64,000 nucleotides of DNA, from the NCBI RefSeq assembly GCF_002005145.1, contig NZ_CP019698.1, forward strand, positions 1,488,001 through 1,552,000, written 5' to 3'. The position numbers and the translations under genes were made by a program. Positions within the stretch are counted from its first letter, which is position 1, and each line of letters begins with the position of its first letter. Shown here one piece after another: positions 25,837 to 34,778 of this stretch. Under the pieces are notes generated by a model, which searched no databases, had not been told where the DNA came from, and saw only the letters and a list, made by a program, of their open reading frames with translations. This DNA comes from Desulforamulus ferrireducens (GTDB lineage Bacteria; Bacillota; Desulfotomaculia; Desulfotomaculales; Desulfotomaculaceae).

Positions 25837-28482
25837 TTAAATAGGTTTTGCTTCGTACCAGTTTAACCCTAGCTTAATATCCACCTCTAAGGGCACGTCA
25901 AGCTTAAGGGCATTTTCCATGCAATCACGTACCAAAGCAATTAATTCTTCAACTTCGGACTCCGGAGTATCGAAGATGAGTTCGTCGTGTACTTGCAGTA
26001 TCATTTGAGCCTGCATTTGCCGTAACTTTAGTTCCTTACTAATCTTCACCATGGCCAATTTAATGATATCTGCGGCACTACCCTGAATGGGAGTGTTCAT
26101 GGCTGCCCGTTCACCAAAGTTGCGGATATTAAAGTTTTTGCTATAGAGTTCTGGCAGATAACGGCGACGATTAAGCAAGGTGCTTACATAACCCTGAGCT
26201 TTGGCCTCACTAATCACACGATCGATATAACTGCGTATCCCCGGACAACGGGCAAAGTAGTTTTCAATATATTTCTTGGCTTCCTGGCGGCTAACCTTTA
26301 AATCCCGGGCCAAGCCAAAATCACTGATACCATAGACAATGCCAAAGTTGACTGCCTTGGCCCGACTGCGCATTTCAGAAGTAACCAGCTCCAGGGGTAC
26401 GCCGAATACCTCAGAAGCCGTGCGGGTATGAATATCTTGGCCTAAACGGAAAGCCTCCAAAAAATTACTGTCCTGGGACATATGGGCCAAAATGCGCAGT
26501 TCAATTTGTGAATAATCCGCCGTTAAGATTAAATTACCCTTTTGACGGGGCACAAACACCTTACGAATACGCCGTCCCGACTCTAAGCGAATGGGAATGT
26601 TTTGTAAATTAGGTTCAGCGCTGGATAATCTACCGGTAGCCGTGACAGTTTGGTGGAAAGTAGAGTGTAGCCTGCCGGTTTTGGCATCCACCAGGGCAGC
26701 CAGACCATCGGCATAGGTGGATTTTAATTTGGCCAATTGGCGGTACTCTAAAATCAAGGCTACAATTTCGTGCTCCTCCGCTAGCTTTTCTAAGACCTCA
26801 GCGTCGGTGGAATAACCGGTCTTGGTTTTTTTGTACACCGGTAGTTTTAGCTTGTCAAACAAAATCTGCCCCAGTTGCTTTGGAGAGTTTAGATTAAAGG
26901 TTTCCCCCGCCAGTTCATATATTTTTGCTGATAGCACTTCTATGGCTTGCTGCAGTTCCGCCGACATATCCTTTAAACCCTGTTTATCAACAGCCACACC
27001 GGCCAGTTCCATTTCGGCCAGTATTTGAACTAGGGGCAGTTCCAATTCTTGATACAGCCGGTCTTCGGACCGCTGTACAAGTTTTTCGTAAAGTACTTCA
27101 CTTAAACGGAGTATCGCTTCTGCCCGGGCAGCCTGGGCAGTTTCCCCTTCCGCTGGCAGAACTATATTTAAATACTCCAGGGCAATGTCGTTTAAATCAT
27201 AATTGGTGGCGGTGGGATTTAGCAAATAGGCTGCCACCATAGTGTCAAAGAACAAATTATGCAGCGAGATGTCATGCTGCTGCAAAAGCCAGATGGCATC
27301 CTTGGCATCATGAAAAACTTTTTTAATGGCCTTATTTTCGCAAATGGCTCGTAAGATGTTAAGATTATCTCTACTACCCGTTAACCGCAGCAGATAGACA
27401 TCTTTACCAGGCACTGCCAGGTAAAAGGCATCAACACCTTGGCCCCGTGTGCCTTCCAAGATCAAGGCCACCTTACCGCTATGGCTGGATTGCACCAAAA
27501 GCTCATCCCGATCTTCCTGGGAGGTGACGGTTTGGAAACCTACCTGATAAGTTGCCAATTCCGGCAGGTTACTGGCTAATTTGTTGGAGGTGGTTTCCTT
27601 TGCGGTCTTGGGAGCAGGTGCACTGGTAAGTTGTTTTATTAGGCTTTTAAACTCCAACTCCTTAAACAGTTCCAGCAGCTTCTGCTGATCCGGACCATGC
27701 CAGGAACAGTCAGCCAAATCCAAATCCAGCGGTACATCGCGCAAGATGGTGGCTAACTTTTTCGAGAGCAGAGCAATTTCTTCTTTTCCCCGCAGTAATT
27801 TTTGCAAGCGGGGAGATAAATTATCTAGCTGGTTGAGAATTTCTTCCACACTGCCGTATTCTTTAATTAAAGTGGCGGCGGTTTTCTCTCCTATACCGGG
27901 AACACCTGGAATGTTGTCCGAAGGGTCTCCCTGTAAACCCTTGAGGTCGATGATTTGGGCCGGGGTTACGCCATATTTATCCCACACTTTACCTTCATCA
28001 AAGACCTCTAACTCGGTAATACCTTTACGAGTGAGCATGACCTTAGTCTTAGGAGATACCAGTTGCAGGGCATCCCGGTCACCGGTGAGAATAAGCACAT
28101 TTAGTCCGGTGGCTTCGGCTTTACTTACAATGGTGCCAATTAAATCGTCTGCCTCGTAATTTTCTAGCTCATAATAGGGAATGCGCATGGCTTTGAGAAC
28201 ATCCCTGGCAAGTATAAACTGGGGTCGAAGCTCATCAGGAGTGGCCTTTCTGGTACCTTTATAAGCGGCGTAGTCTTGATGACGAAAGGTAGTTTTACCT
28301 TTGTCAAAGGCTACCGCCACCAGGCCCGGCTGTTGTTCGTTTAATATTTTTAACAGCATAGTGGTAAAACCGTAAACGGCATTGGTAATAACCCCCTGAC
28401 TGTTGGACAACAGGGGAATGGCATGAAAGGCTCTATGAATGAGACTATTGCCATCAATAACAATCATGGTATCTAGGGACAA
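25837..28482 (-). CDS. polA: DNA polymerase I
   Basis: About 881 residues. TTG 28482 is chosen because GGAAGGTG spaces to it; the frame continues to 28491. Domains: 5'-3' exonuclease (~1-290, MIVIDGNSLIHRAFHAIP, GDRDALQLVSP, VPGIGEKTAATLIKEYGS); a 3'-5' exonuclease fold (~310-480) lacking the catalytic Asp/Glu (GKVALILEGTRGQG where active enzymes have DTET); and the polymerase domain with ADYSQIELRILAHMSQD, RSRAKAVNFGIVYGISDFGL and QVHDELIFDTPE. So it is probably without proofreading, as in many Firmicutes. It is the first gene of the polA-mutM-ytaF-coaE group. Confidence 0.95.
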   Translation of the reverse strand: MSLDTMIVIDGNSLIHRAFHAIPLLSNSQGVITNAVYGFTTMLLKILNEQQPGLVAVAFDKGKTTFRHQDYAAYKGTRKATPDELRPQFILARDVLKAMRIPYYELENYEADDLIGTIVSKAEATGLNVLILTGDRDALQLVSPKTKVMLTRKGITELEVFDEGKVWDKYGVTPAQIIDLKGLQGDPSDNIPGVPGIGEKTAATLIKEYGSVEEILNQLDNLSPRLQKLLRGKEEIALLSKKLATILRDVPLDLDLADCSWHGPDQQKLLELFKELEFKSLIKQLTSAPAPKTAKETTSNKLASNLPELATYQVGFQTVTSQEDRDELLVQSSHSGKVALILEGTRGQGVDAFYLAVPGKDVYLLRLTGSRDNLNILRAICENKAIKKVFHDAKDAIWLLQQHDISLHNLFFDTMVAAYLLNPTATNYDLNDIALEYLNIVLPAEGETAQAARAEAILRLSEVLYEKLVQRSEDRLYQELELPLVQILAEMELAGVAVDKQGLKDMSAELQQAIEVLSAKIYELAGETFNLNSPKQLGQILFDKLKLPVYKKTKTGYSTDAEVLEKLAEEHEIVALILEYRQLAKLKSTYADGLAALVDAKTGRLHSTFHQTVTATGRLSSAEPNLQNIPIRLESGRRIRKVFVPRQKGNLILTADYSQIELRILAHMSQDSNFLEAFRLGQDIHTRTASEVFGVPLELVTSEMRSRAKAVNFGIVYGISDFGLARDLKVSRQEAKKYIENYFARCPGIRSYIDRVISEAKAQGYVSTLLNRRRYLPELYSKNFNIRNFGERAAMNTPIQGSAADIIKLAMVKISKELKLRQMQAQMILQVHDELIFDTPESEVEELIALVRDCMENALKLDVPLEVDIKLGLNWYEAKPI

Positions 28483-28640
28483 AATAAGCACCTTCCTTAT
28501 CTAGCATCCATAGTATTTTCAGCAGGGCAAGGCAAAATACCTGCAGAGCTAGTTAATTTTGACAGAGGGAGTCAAAGAGGAAGGAACTGGAGGAAGGTAT
28601 CTAGAATTTATTTACAGAGAAAATATACTGGGGGTGAACT

Positions 28641-30068
28641 TTGCTGAAAAAACTAATTGTACTTATATCCCTTATTGCTTTACTCTGGTCGCCGACAGCC
28701 TTTGCTGCAGAGGATAAGGCTTTGACCAATGCTACCACCCTGGGTGAAATCTTTGGTTACATTAGCAATTATCATTTGCATAAGCCTGATATTGACCAGT
28801 TAACTAACTCTGCTATCAAAGGTATGCTGGATCAATTGGGGGACCCCTATACGGTTTACTTTTCACCGGGAGAACTGGATAAATTTAGTGGAGAATTAAA
28901 CGGAGATTTTGAGGGAATTGGCGCGGAATTAGAGATTAGGGAACATTTGCCCTATGTAGTGAGGGTATTTAATGGTTCGCCAGCTGAACAGGCCGGTCTA
29001 CGCAGTGGCGATGTCATTTTGTCGATTGATAACAATAGTACCCAGGGAAAAACATTAACACAGGTTGTAGAGCAATTGAGGGGAAAAAAGGGTACTAAGG
29101 TTAGAATTATGGTAAAAAGAGTGGGGCAGCCGGACTTTCCCCTGGAAATTACCAGAAATACCATAGATCTTCCTACAGTGACTGATAATATCCTGGAGGG
29201 ACAGGTTGGGTATATTGCCGTAGACAGTTTTGGTCTGGAAACCGGCGAGGAATTTGGTAATGCACTGATTAAATTGAAAGAAGAAGGCATTAAATATTTA
29301 ATAATTGATCTCAGGTATAACGGTGGAGGTTATGTGGACGCTGCCTTGGAGATAGCCGGTTACCTCTTGGGCAAGGATAAAATAGTATTGTTAACCGAGG
29401 ATCGGGAGAAATACAGTGATTCCTATGCCACCGAATTGGATGCTTTGATTGCTCCTCTGCCCATGGTGGTACTGGTAAATGATCAGAGTGCCAGTGCTGC
29501 GGAAATTTTGGCTGGTGCTTTGCAGGATTATGGTCGGGCCACCCTGGTGGGTACCAACACCTATGGCAAGGGGACAGTGCAAGATATTTTGCCCCTGGGT
29601 AATGGCGGAGCTTTAAAGATGACCACCGCCTATTATCTAACCCCCAAGGGAAGACGCATTGATGGCCAGGGTTTACAGCCGGATCGTTATATAGCTACAC
29701 CAGAACTACAAATATTGGCTGCCAAGCAAATACTTTTGCAGGAAAAACCAGTAATCACCTTTACTGCCGAAAAGACCATCTCAACAGCCGGTGAAACCCT
29801 TAGCTTACCTGTGGGTTACCATAAAGAAAATGACCAATTCTTTGTACCATTGCGCCTTACCCTGGAAGCTTTGGGTTACGAAGTAAAATGGGATGAGCAA
29901 ACGGGTAACATTGAGGTCAAAGATAAAAACAACACTTGGCAGTTAACAAACCATAGTCTAGTCAATGGAAGCAGCAAGCTAATGACGCAACCTCTCCGCC
30001 GGATTAATGGCTATACCTATATTTCTACCGAAGATTTGCAACTGCTTGGTATAGAAGTGGTGATTTAA
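28641..30068 (+). CDS. C-terminal processing (S41) peptidase with PDZ domain
   Basis: A 475-residue secreted protein. TTG 28641 follows GGGGGTGA, and the signal peptide ends near AFAAE (~23). The PDZ domain (~90-165) has YVVRVFNGSPAEQAGLRSGD. The S41 protease domain has the catalytic Ser in NDQSASAAEILAGALQDYG and the Lys in NTYGKGTVQDILP. The C-terminal ~100 residues resemble a copper-amine-oxidase-N-like stalk domain (FFVPLRLTLEALGYEVKWDE), which is common in Clostridia surface proteins. It is likely to degrade or process exported proteins. Confidence 0.9.
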   Translation: MLKKLIVLISLIALLWSPTAFAAEDKALTNATTLGEIFGYISNYHLHKPDIDQLTNSAIKGMLDQLGDPYTVYFSPGELDKFSGELNGDFEGIGAELEIREHLPYVVRVFNGSPAEQAGLRSGDVILSIDNNSTQGKTLTQVVEQLRGKKGTKVRIMVKRVGQPDFPLEITRNTIDLPTVTDNILEGQVGYIAVDSFGLETGEEFGNALIKLKEEGIKYLIIDLRYNGGGYVDAALEIAGYLLGKDKIVLLTEDREKYSDSYATELDALIAPLPMVVLVNDQSASAAEILAGALQDYGRATLVGTNTYGKGTVQDILPLGNGGALKMTTAYYLTPKGRRIDGQGLQPDRYIATPELQILAAKQILLQEKPVITFTAEKTISTAGETLSLPVGYHKENDQFFVPLRLTLEALGYEVKWDEQTGNIEVKDKNNTWQLTNHSLVNGSSKLMTQPLRRINGYTYISTEDLQLLGIEVVI

Positions 30069-30079
30069 TTTAGGGACAT

Positions 30080-30112
30080 TGGCCCTTGGCCCTGGCGTGC
30101 CAATGGCCAAAA
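30080..30112. terminator. Small hairpin after the S41 protease gene
   Basis: CATTGGC and GCCAATG arms around a GGCCCTTGGCCCT stretch form a short hairpin 12 bases after the stop. The GGCC-rich loop recalls the heptamer arms of the composite repeats, but no T run follows and the assignment is weak. Confidence 0.3.
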
Positions 30113-30173
30113 TGGTTCTTTCCTTATTCTCCCCGGAATATGCTAGAACAGTAGATCAGGGGAGGAGATAAAA

Positions 30174-30785
30174 TTGGACTTTCTGGAACCTTTTTTACAG
30201 CAAGTAACAGTTATCATTGCTGCTCTGGGTTACTGGGGGGTGGGTATTGGCATGGCTATAGAAAGTGCCAACATACCCTTACCCAGTGAGGTGATATTGC
30301 CCTTTGGTGGCTATCTTGTTTATACGGGGCGTTTAGACTTTTGGGGTACAGTGCTGGCAGGTACAGTGGGGGGAACTATTGGCTCCATTGGTTCCTACTA
30401 CCTGGGTAGTATAGGGGGCAGACCCTTCTTACAAAAATATGGCCGCTATGTTGGCATAAGTGAGAGTAAATTAGCCTTAGCCGATCGCTGGTTTGAACGA
30501 TATGGCGAAGCAACAGTGTTTTTTACCAGGTTGATGCCCATTATACGTACTTTTATTTCTTTGCCAGCGGGGATTGCCCGGATGAATTTTAAAAAGTTTG
30601 TCCTCTACACCTTCCTGGGCTCCTTACCCTGGAGTATTTTGCTGGTTTACGTGGGTTACGCTCTGGGCCAAAACTGGCAGGCTATCAAACCCTGGTTTCA
30701 TCGCTTGGATTTTTTAGTGGTCTCTATTTTAGGTCTGGTTATACTATACTATCTTTGGGGAAAAATGAAGGGTAGAAGATATTAA
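30174..30785 (+). CDS. DedA family membrane protein
   Basis: A 203-residue protein from TTG 30174 (GGGGAGGAG upstream). The VTT-domain signature is complete: GIGMAIESANIPLPSEVILP with the acidic residue and Pro motif, GGTIGSIGSYYLGSIGGRPF, and FTRLMPIIRTFISLPAGIAR with the conserved Arg residues. Four or five membrane segments are present. The family is tied to undecaprenyl-phosphate or phospholipid flipping and to membrane potential. It stands alone between two terminators. Confidence 0.9.
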   Translation: MDFLEPFLQQVTVIIAALGYWGVGIGMAIESANIPLPSEVILPFGGYLVYTGRLDFWGTVLAGTVGGTIGSIGSYYLGSIGGRPFLQKYGRYVGISESKLALADRWFERYGEATVFFTRLMPIIRTFISLPAGIARMNFKKFVLYTFLGSLPWSILLVYVGYALGQNWQAIKPWFHRLDFLVVSILGLVILYYLWGKMKGRRY

Positions 30786-30790
30786 CCTAA

Positions 30791-30836
30791 TCTATGGAAA
30801 AAGCTCTCCTACGGGAGAGCTTTTTCCATAGATTAG
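30791..30836. terminator. Perfect bidirectional terminator
   Basis: A 21-bp perfect stem (beginning AATCTATGGAAAAAGCTCTC) with a TACG tetraloop contains A and T runs at both bases of the stem, so it works on either strand. It separates the DedA gene from the convergent YmaF gene. Confidence 0.85.
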
Positions 30837-31222
30837 GTTGCTGCTACCAGCAAGGGATCTTCTATGAGAGTTGCGAAAACAAAATCGTGAACATGACCGA
30901 AGTTTAAGGTTGTAATGCCCTTGACATAATGCACATGTTTGCCATCTTCACCCACAGGGATGGCTGGGCTGGTTTCCACGCCGAGTTCATGTAAGTGGTT
31001 AAAAAAGAAGTCTGTATTTACGAGAATGGCATGCACGTGGCTGTCACCCTGTGGGATAGCCTCACTGGTTACTCCGGCAAAACGATGATTATGTCTTAGT
31101 TCTCCCGGACCTGCAAATTGAGTACTGCCTAAAAATTCATGAACGTGGGTCTGTACAGCCGGCAGAGGTATTTTGGCATCCTTTTTCTTGTCATCGTGAC
31201 AGTGTTTTTCACATTTACTCAT
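30833..31222 (-). CDS. YmaF family protein
   Basis: A 129-residue His-rich protein; ATG 31222 follows GAAAGGAGG. Three similar repeats carry HxH-type motifs: HVHEFLGSTQFA, HNHRFAGVTSEAI and GDSHVHAILVNTDF; GKHVHYVKGITTLNFGHVHD ends it. This is the pattern of the YmaF family known from Bacillus. The N-terminus (CEKHCHDDKKKD) adds two Cys and two His. The density of His suggests metal binding, but no function is established. Confidence 0.85.
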   Translation of the reverse strand: MSKCEKHCHDDKKKDAKIPLPAVQTHVHEFLGSTQFAGPGELRHNHRFAGVTSEAIPQGDSHVHAILVNTDFFFNHLHELGVETSPAIPVGEDGKHVHYVKGITTLNFGHVHDFVFATLIEDPLLVAAT

Positions 31223-31313
31223 GACAAAGCCTCCTTTCTTTGTTTTATAATATGGATAATTTTGGAAAATGCTACAAGAAACAATAAAATCTTGGCAAAC
31301 CTATAGAAAAGAA

Positions 31314-31341
31314 AACCCTAGCTTTCCAAGAAGCTAGGGTT
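31314..31341 (-). terminator. Terminator after the TVP38-like gene
   Basis: AACCCTAGCTT-CTTGGA-AAGCTAGGGTT, read on the minus strand, is followed by TTCTTTTC, 22 bases beyond the stop of the TVP38-like gene. Confidence 0.8.
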
Positions 31342-31362
31342 GAGGTCTGGTTGTTCTGTTCA

Positions 31363-32058
31363 CTAACAGCCAGGCGGTCTATTAGTAGATACTCTGTTTT
31401 TGATTCTACGTGATAAGAGAGGCCAAGCCAGTATGGTTACTATAATAATAAGTATGGTAACTTTCATGGCCATTCCTTCGGCTTGGCTAAAGCTATGGCC
31501 CAGGGCAGTGTAAATGATAATTTCCGGCAGTTTTCCCACCGCTGTGGCAACAAAGAAGCCCTTATAATTCATCTTGCTCAAGCCCGCTAGATAACTAATG
31601 ATACTGGAGGGAATTACCGGAATGAGTCTGGCCATAAAGACCACCCAGGGACCTTCGTGGTGACTCATTTGATCCACCCTGGCCATGTAAGTCTGCTTTA
31701 AACAGCGGCTAATGAGTCCCCGTCCCAAACCTCTGGCCAGGTAAAAGGCCAGGGATGCGCCCAGTAATGAGCCAGACATGGTGATGAGAATTCCATACCA
31801 CAAACCAAATATAAATCCGTTAGCAGCGGCTAGCAAAAATAAAGGTAGCGGGGTAAAGAGTGTTTGCAAAACCATTAAGAGCAGGCAAATCAACACAGTC
31901 ATGGCACCAAAGGAACGCAAAAAATCCGCCAACTGCTCCGGCCCTGATAAGTGAGTGGCCTGCCAAATGGGGTGATGATGTAGATCCAGCATAAAAAACA
32001 GGATCAATGCCATAACAATTAATAGTAACGTAAAAAACAAACTACGTATTTTCACCAT
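31363..32058 (-). CDS. TVP38/TMEM64 family membrane protein
   Basis: A 231-residue polytopic membrane protein with ATG 32058 and a CAGGAG ribosome site. An N-terminal helix (LFFTLLLIVMALILFFMLDL) precedes the VTT domain with TLFTPLPLFLLAAANGFIFG, GSLLGASLAFYLARGLGR, and FMARLIPVIPSSIISYLAGL. YdjX/YngC-type members are the nearest comparison. It is the third VTT-domain gene of this window. Function in lipid or ion movement is inferred from the family only. Confidence 0.87.
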   Translation of the reverse strand: MVKIRSLFFTLLLIVMALILFFMLDLHHHPIWQATHLSGPEQLADFLRSFGAMTVLICLLLMVLQTLFTPLPLFLLAAANGFIFGLWYGILITMSGSLLGASLAFYLARGLGRGLISRCLKQTYMARVDQMSHHEGPWVVFMARLIPVIPSSIISYLAGLSKMNYKGFFVATAVGKLPEIIIYTALGHSFSQAEGMAMKVTILIIIVTILAWPLLSRRIKNRVSTNRPPGC

Positions 32059-32221
32059 AAATTCTCCTGACTTAAGGTTTGTGATATGTGGCGCAAAATA
32101 AATATATCAGAACTCGATTACTTTGGAAAGAAAAAGGTTTTCAGATATATTTATATTATTAACTGCCCCCAACAAATGTTAGGGTAAATGGCAATTGAGC
32201 CAATTATTGCCTGAAACAGCA

Positions 32222-32257
32222 AACCCGTACCACCAATTTTGTGGTACGGGTTGTTTT
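32222..32257. terminator. Terminator after the cupin gene
   Basis: AACCCGTACCAC-CAATTTT-GTGGTACGGGTT is a 12-bp perfect stem. The minus-strand side ends the cupin operon; the plus strand has GTTTTT after it. Confidence 0.8.
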
Positions 32258-32268
32258 TGAGATAGTTG

Positions 32269-32616
32269 TTAACCCAAACTGAAAATAACAATCAGGAGCA
32301 TTTTAAATCTTTCCTTAGCCACCAGACCGTGGGGGATTCCGTTGGGCATAACAATGGCTTCACCCTTTTTGACAATAAACTTCTCCTCACCGATGGTAAT
32401 TTCCGACTCACCATCTAAAATATAGACCATGGCATCCCCTGGGGAAGAATGGGCACTGATTTCTTCTCCCTTATCAAAGGCAAACAGTGTGAGACTAACC
32501 GGCTTCCCCTGGGCTAAAGTGCGGCTGACCACTCGACCTTCCTGATAATCCACCAGAGCAGCTAGCTCTACCACCTTGGCAAAATCAATGTTCTTAATAA
32601 AATGTTGTCCTGCCAA
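32269..32616 (-). CDS. Cupin domain protein
   Basis: A 115-residue single-domain cupin. The first cupin motif is present as ISAHSSPGDAMVYILDGESE and the second as VMPNGIPHGLVAKERFKMLL, giving metal ligands His, Glu and His. The start ATG 32616 has AGGAGGGG upstream. Small cupins of this kind often sense or bind small ligands or metals. It is 14 bases after a DUF1858 gene and 400 bases from the divergent nrf operon; a link with nitrogen-oxide metabolism is possible but not shown. Confidence 0.82.
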   Translation of the reverse strand: MAGQHFIKNIDFAKVVELAALVDYQEGRVVSRTLAQGKPVSLTLFAFDKGEEISAHSSPGDAMVYILDGESEITIGEEKFIVKKGEAIVMPNGIPHGLVAKERFKMLLIVIFSLG

Positions 32617-32630
32617 TAGTAACCCCTCCT

Positions 32631-32858
32631 TTATTCTATCACCTCAAAGCCTTTAGCTTGAAAGACCTGTTTAATGGTGTCAAGATCGATTTTTTTCAAA
32701 CTGGCACCCTTGGGAATGGTCATTACCCTCCCGGCAGTATTTAACATTGCAGGGTTAGTGATGTCCTTAAAACCTAATTCTTGCATGACCTGTGCCACAG
32801 CCGGGTTTTCTTTGACCAGTTCGTAGATGGTTTTACGAAAGTCCACACTTTGGCTCAT
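32631..32858 (-). CDS. DUF1858 domain protein
   Basis: A 75-residue protein with the DUF1858 pattern: TIYELVKENPAVAQVMQELG, then FKDITNPAM and a C-terminal LDTIKQVFQAKGFEVIE. The domain is found alone or fused to hybrid-cluster, PAS or DUF438 modules in anaerobes. It is co-directional with the cupin gene (14-base gap). Position just before the divergent nitrite reductase operon suggests a role in nitrogen-oxide stress, but this is inference. Confidence 0.75.
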   Translation of the reverse strand: MSQSVDFRKTIYELVKENPAVAQVMQELGFKDITNPAMLNTAGRVMTIPKGASLKKIDLDTIKQVFQAKGFEVIE

Positions 32859-33053
32859 CTAATCACCCTTTTTTATTTACCTTACCCCAAAGTGTAAAAA
32901 TATAAAGATATTTTATATTAAACAAAACAGATAATTTATTAATAAACCTGAGGATACATATTATTAGAATTTTCGATAAAAACTAAAATTTTCCTGGTAA
33001 TATAAAGCGAATTATCTTATTATTTTAGAAAGGGAGGTGAGAGGAGCGGGGGA

Positions 33054-33482
33054 ATGAAGAAAAAACTTTTCTGGCTAGCTGGTTTTGCCTTTTTCAGTTT
33101 TGCTCTGATGTTATTGACCAAAGTTCCTGCCCTTGGTTTAGACAAAGCGGAGTTTTGTGGACAGTGTCACGTGATGTACGAGCAGGTGGAAACTTACCTG
33201 CATTCAGCCCATCGTTTAGGAGCAAACTGCGGCGATTGTCATATACCCCATAGTCTGGTGTATGGCGCCACCTATAAAGCCTATACAGGCACCCGTGACA
33301 TTGTTGCCGTTCTTACGGACACAGCTCCCAAGGAAATTCGGGTAACTAAACTAGGGAAAGACATTTTGCAGGAGAACTGCCTGAGATGTCATGGGGGACT
33401 CCTGGAACAAGTGGGGGACACGAGGGAAAATAACGGGAAGTATTGTTTTGATTGTCACCGTAGTACCCCGCACCAGAAATAA
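33054..33482 (+). CDS. nrfH: Tetrahaem cytochrome c NrfH, membrane quinol oxidase subunit
   Basis: A 142-residue protein with GGAGGTGAGAGG before ATG 33054. A single N-terminal membrane anchor (LFWLAGFAFFSFALMLLTKV) is followed by four haem c motifs: CGQCH, CGDCH, CLRCH and CFDCH. AEFCGQCHVMYEQVETYLHS matches NrfH, where the residue near haem 1 is an axial ligand. NrfH passes electrons from menaquinol to NrfA on the outer face of the membrane. It lies 20 bases before nrfA in an operon with cytochrome c assembly genes. Confidence 0.93.
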   Translation: MKKKLFWLAGFAFFSFALMLLTKVPALGLDKAEFCGQCHVMYEQVETYLHSAHRLGANCGDCHIPHSLVYGATYKAYTGTRDIVAVLTDTAPKEIRVTKLGKDILQENCLRCHGGLLEQVGDTRENNGKYCFDCHRSTPHQK

Positions 33483-33502
33483 TGAAAGGGGTGGTAAATT
33501 AA

Positions 33503-34756
33503 TTGATTCCCAATCAATATCGTAACCTGGCAATTTTTTCAATAATTGTTGTCATTATTCTTGGTGCATCAGGATTTTACTTTTTTAATGCACACAACCA
33601 GGACCTTGAAGAAAAACCAATGGGTGAAATAGCAGCTAACGAAGCTGACCCGGCGGTTTGGGGTATTTATTATCCCAAGCATTATGAAAGCTACCTGGAA
33701 AACGCCCAAAATACCGCTAAACCCTCCCATTTCGAAACTAAACCTTATATGGGGCCACTTTATGCAGGTCTGGGTTATGCCGATGAGTTTAACGAACCCA
33801 GAGGTCATCTGTATACTTTGGATGACATTCGGGAGGTTAATCCCAAGCGTTATAAGACCGGAGCTGCCTGTAATACCTGTAAATCCTCCCAAATCCCAGA
33901 GATTATCAATAAATACGGTGAAGATTACTACCTGAAATCCTTTGAGGAAATAAATTCCCAGTTAAAGCATCCCATTGCTTGCCTTGATTGTCACGATCCT
34001 AAAACAATGGATCTGAGAATCAGTCGGCCAGCTCTTATTGAGGCCTTTGAACGCCAGGGTAAGGATATTACCAAGGCCACCAGACAAGAAATGAGAAGTT
34101 TGGTTTGTGCCCAATGTCATGTCACCTATTATTTCCTCCCAGAAACCAAGAAATTAACCTTCCCCTGGGATAAAGGGATCAAGGCTGACCAAATATTGGC
34201 TTACTTTGATGAAAAGAATTACAGCGAGTGGCAGCACCCGGATGCGGGGACTGGCTTAGTCAAGGCCAGACATGCTGAATATGAAATTTTCATGGGCAGT
34301 ACCCACCAATCTGCTGGCTTAGCCTGTGCAGATTGCCATATGCCCTATGTGAAACAGGGTAATGTAAAAATCAGCTCACATTATTGGCAAAGTCCTCTCA
34401 ACAACATTGAGCAAAGCTGTACTGTCTGCCACCGGGAAGGTATCGACTGGCTGAAATCCCGCGTTAAAGATACCCAGGCCAAAACCAAAGAAATACAGGA
34501 TATTGCCGGTGAAGCAGTGGTACAAGCCATTAACGAGCTAAAGGTGGCCAAGGAGACCCCGGGAGTGAACCAGGAGTTGCTCAAACAGGCTCAGGAAATG
34601 CACCGTAAGGGTCAGTGGTATTTGGATTATGTGATGGTGACCAACGGTTATGGCTTCCATAATCCTACCGAATCAATTAATAATCTTGGTAAAGCCATTG
34701 ATTATGCCCATAAATCAATTAAGCTGGCCAGAGAAGCGGTGCAAAAGGCCAGTTAG
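33503..34756 (+). CDS. nrfA: Pentahaem cytochrome c nitrite reductase (ammonia-forming)
   Basis: A 417-residue protein from TTG 33503 (AAAGGGGTGG upstream). An N-terminal hydrophobic helix acts as signal or anchor. Haem motifs in order: CNTCK (~122, the catalytic haem with Lys ligand), CLDCH, CAQCH, CADCH and CTVCH. HAEYEIFMGSTHQSAGLAC carries the conserved active-site His. It reduces nitrite to ammonium with six electrons and can also act on NO or sulfite. With NrfH it makes the periplasmic-side complex of respiratory ammonification. Four genes follow one another with short gaps, so it is probably one operon. Confidence 0.95.
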   Translation: MIPNQYRNLAIFSIIVVIILGASGFYFFNAHNQDLEEKPMGEIAANEADPAVWGIYYPKHYESYLENAQNTAKPSHFETKPYMGPLYAGLGYADEFNEPRGHLYTLDDIREVNPKRYKTGAACNTCKSSQIPEIINKYGEDYYLKSFEEINSQLKHPIACLDCHDPKTMDLRISRPALIEAFERQGKDITKATRQEMRSLVCAQCHVTYYFLPETKKLTFPWDKGIKADQILAYFDEKNYSEWQHPDAGTGLVKARHAEYEIFMGSTHQSAGLACADCHMPYVKQGNVKISSHYWQSPLNNIEQSCTVCHREGIDWLKSRVKDTQAKTKEIQDIAGEAVVQAINELKVAKETPGVNQELLKQAQEMHRKGQWYLDYVMVTNGYGFHNPTESINNLGKAIDYAHKSIKLAREAVQKAS

Positions 34757-34778
34757 TTAGTAGACGGAGTGGATTAGC

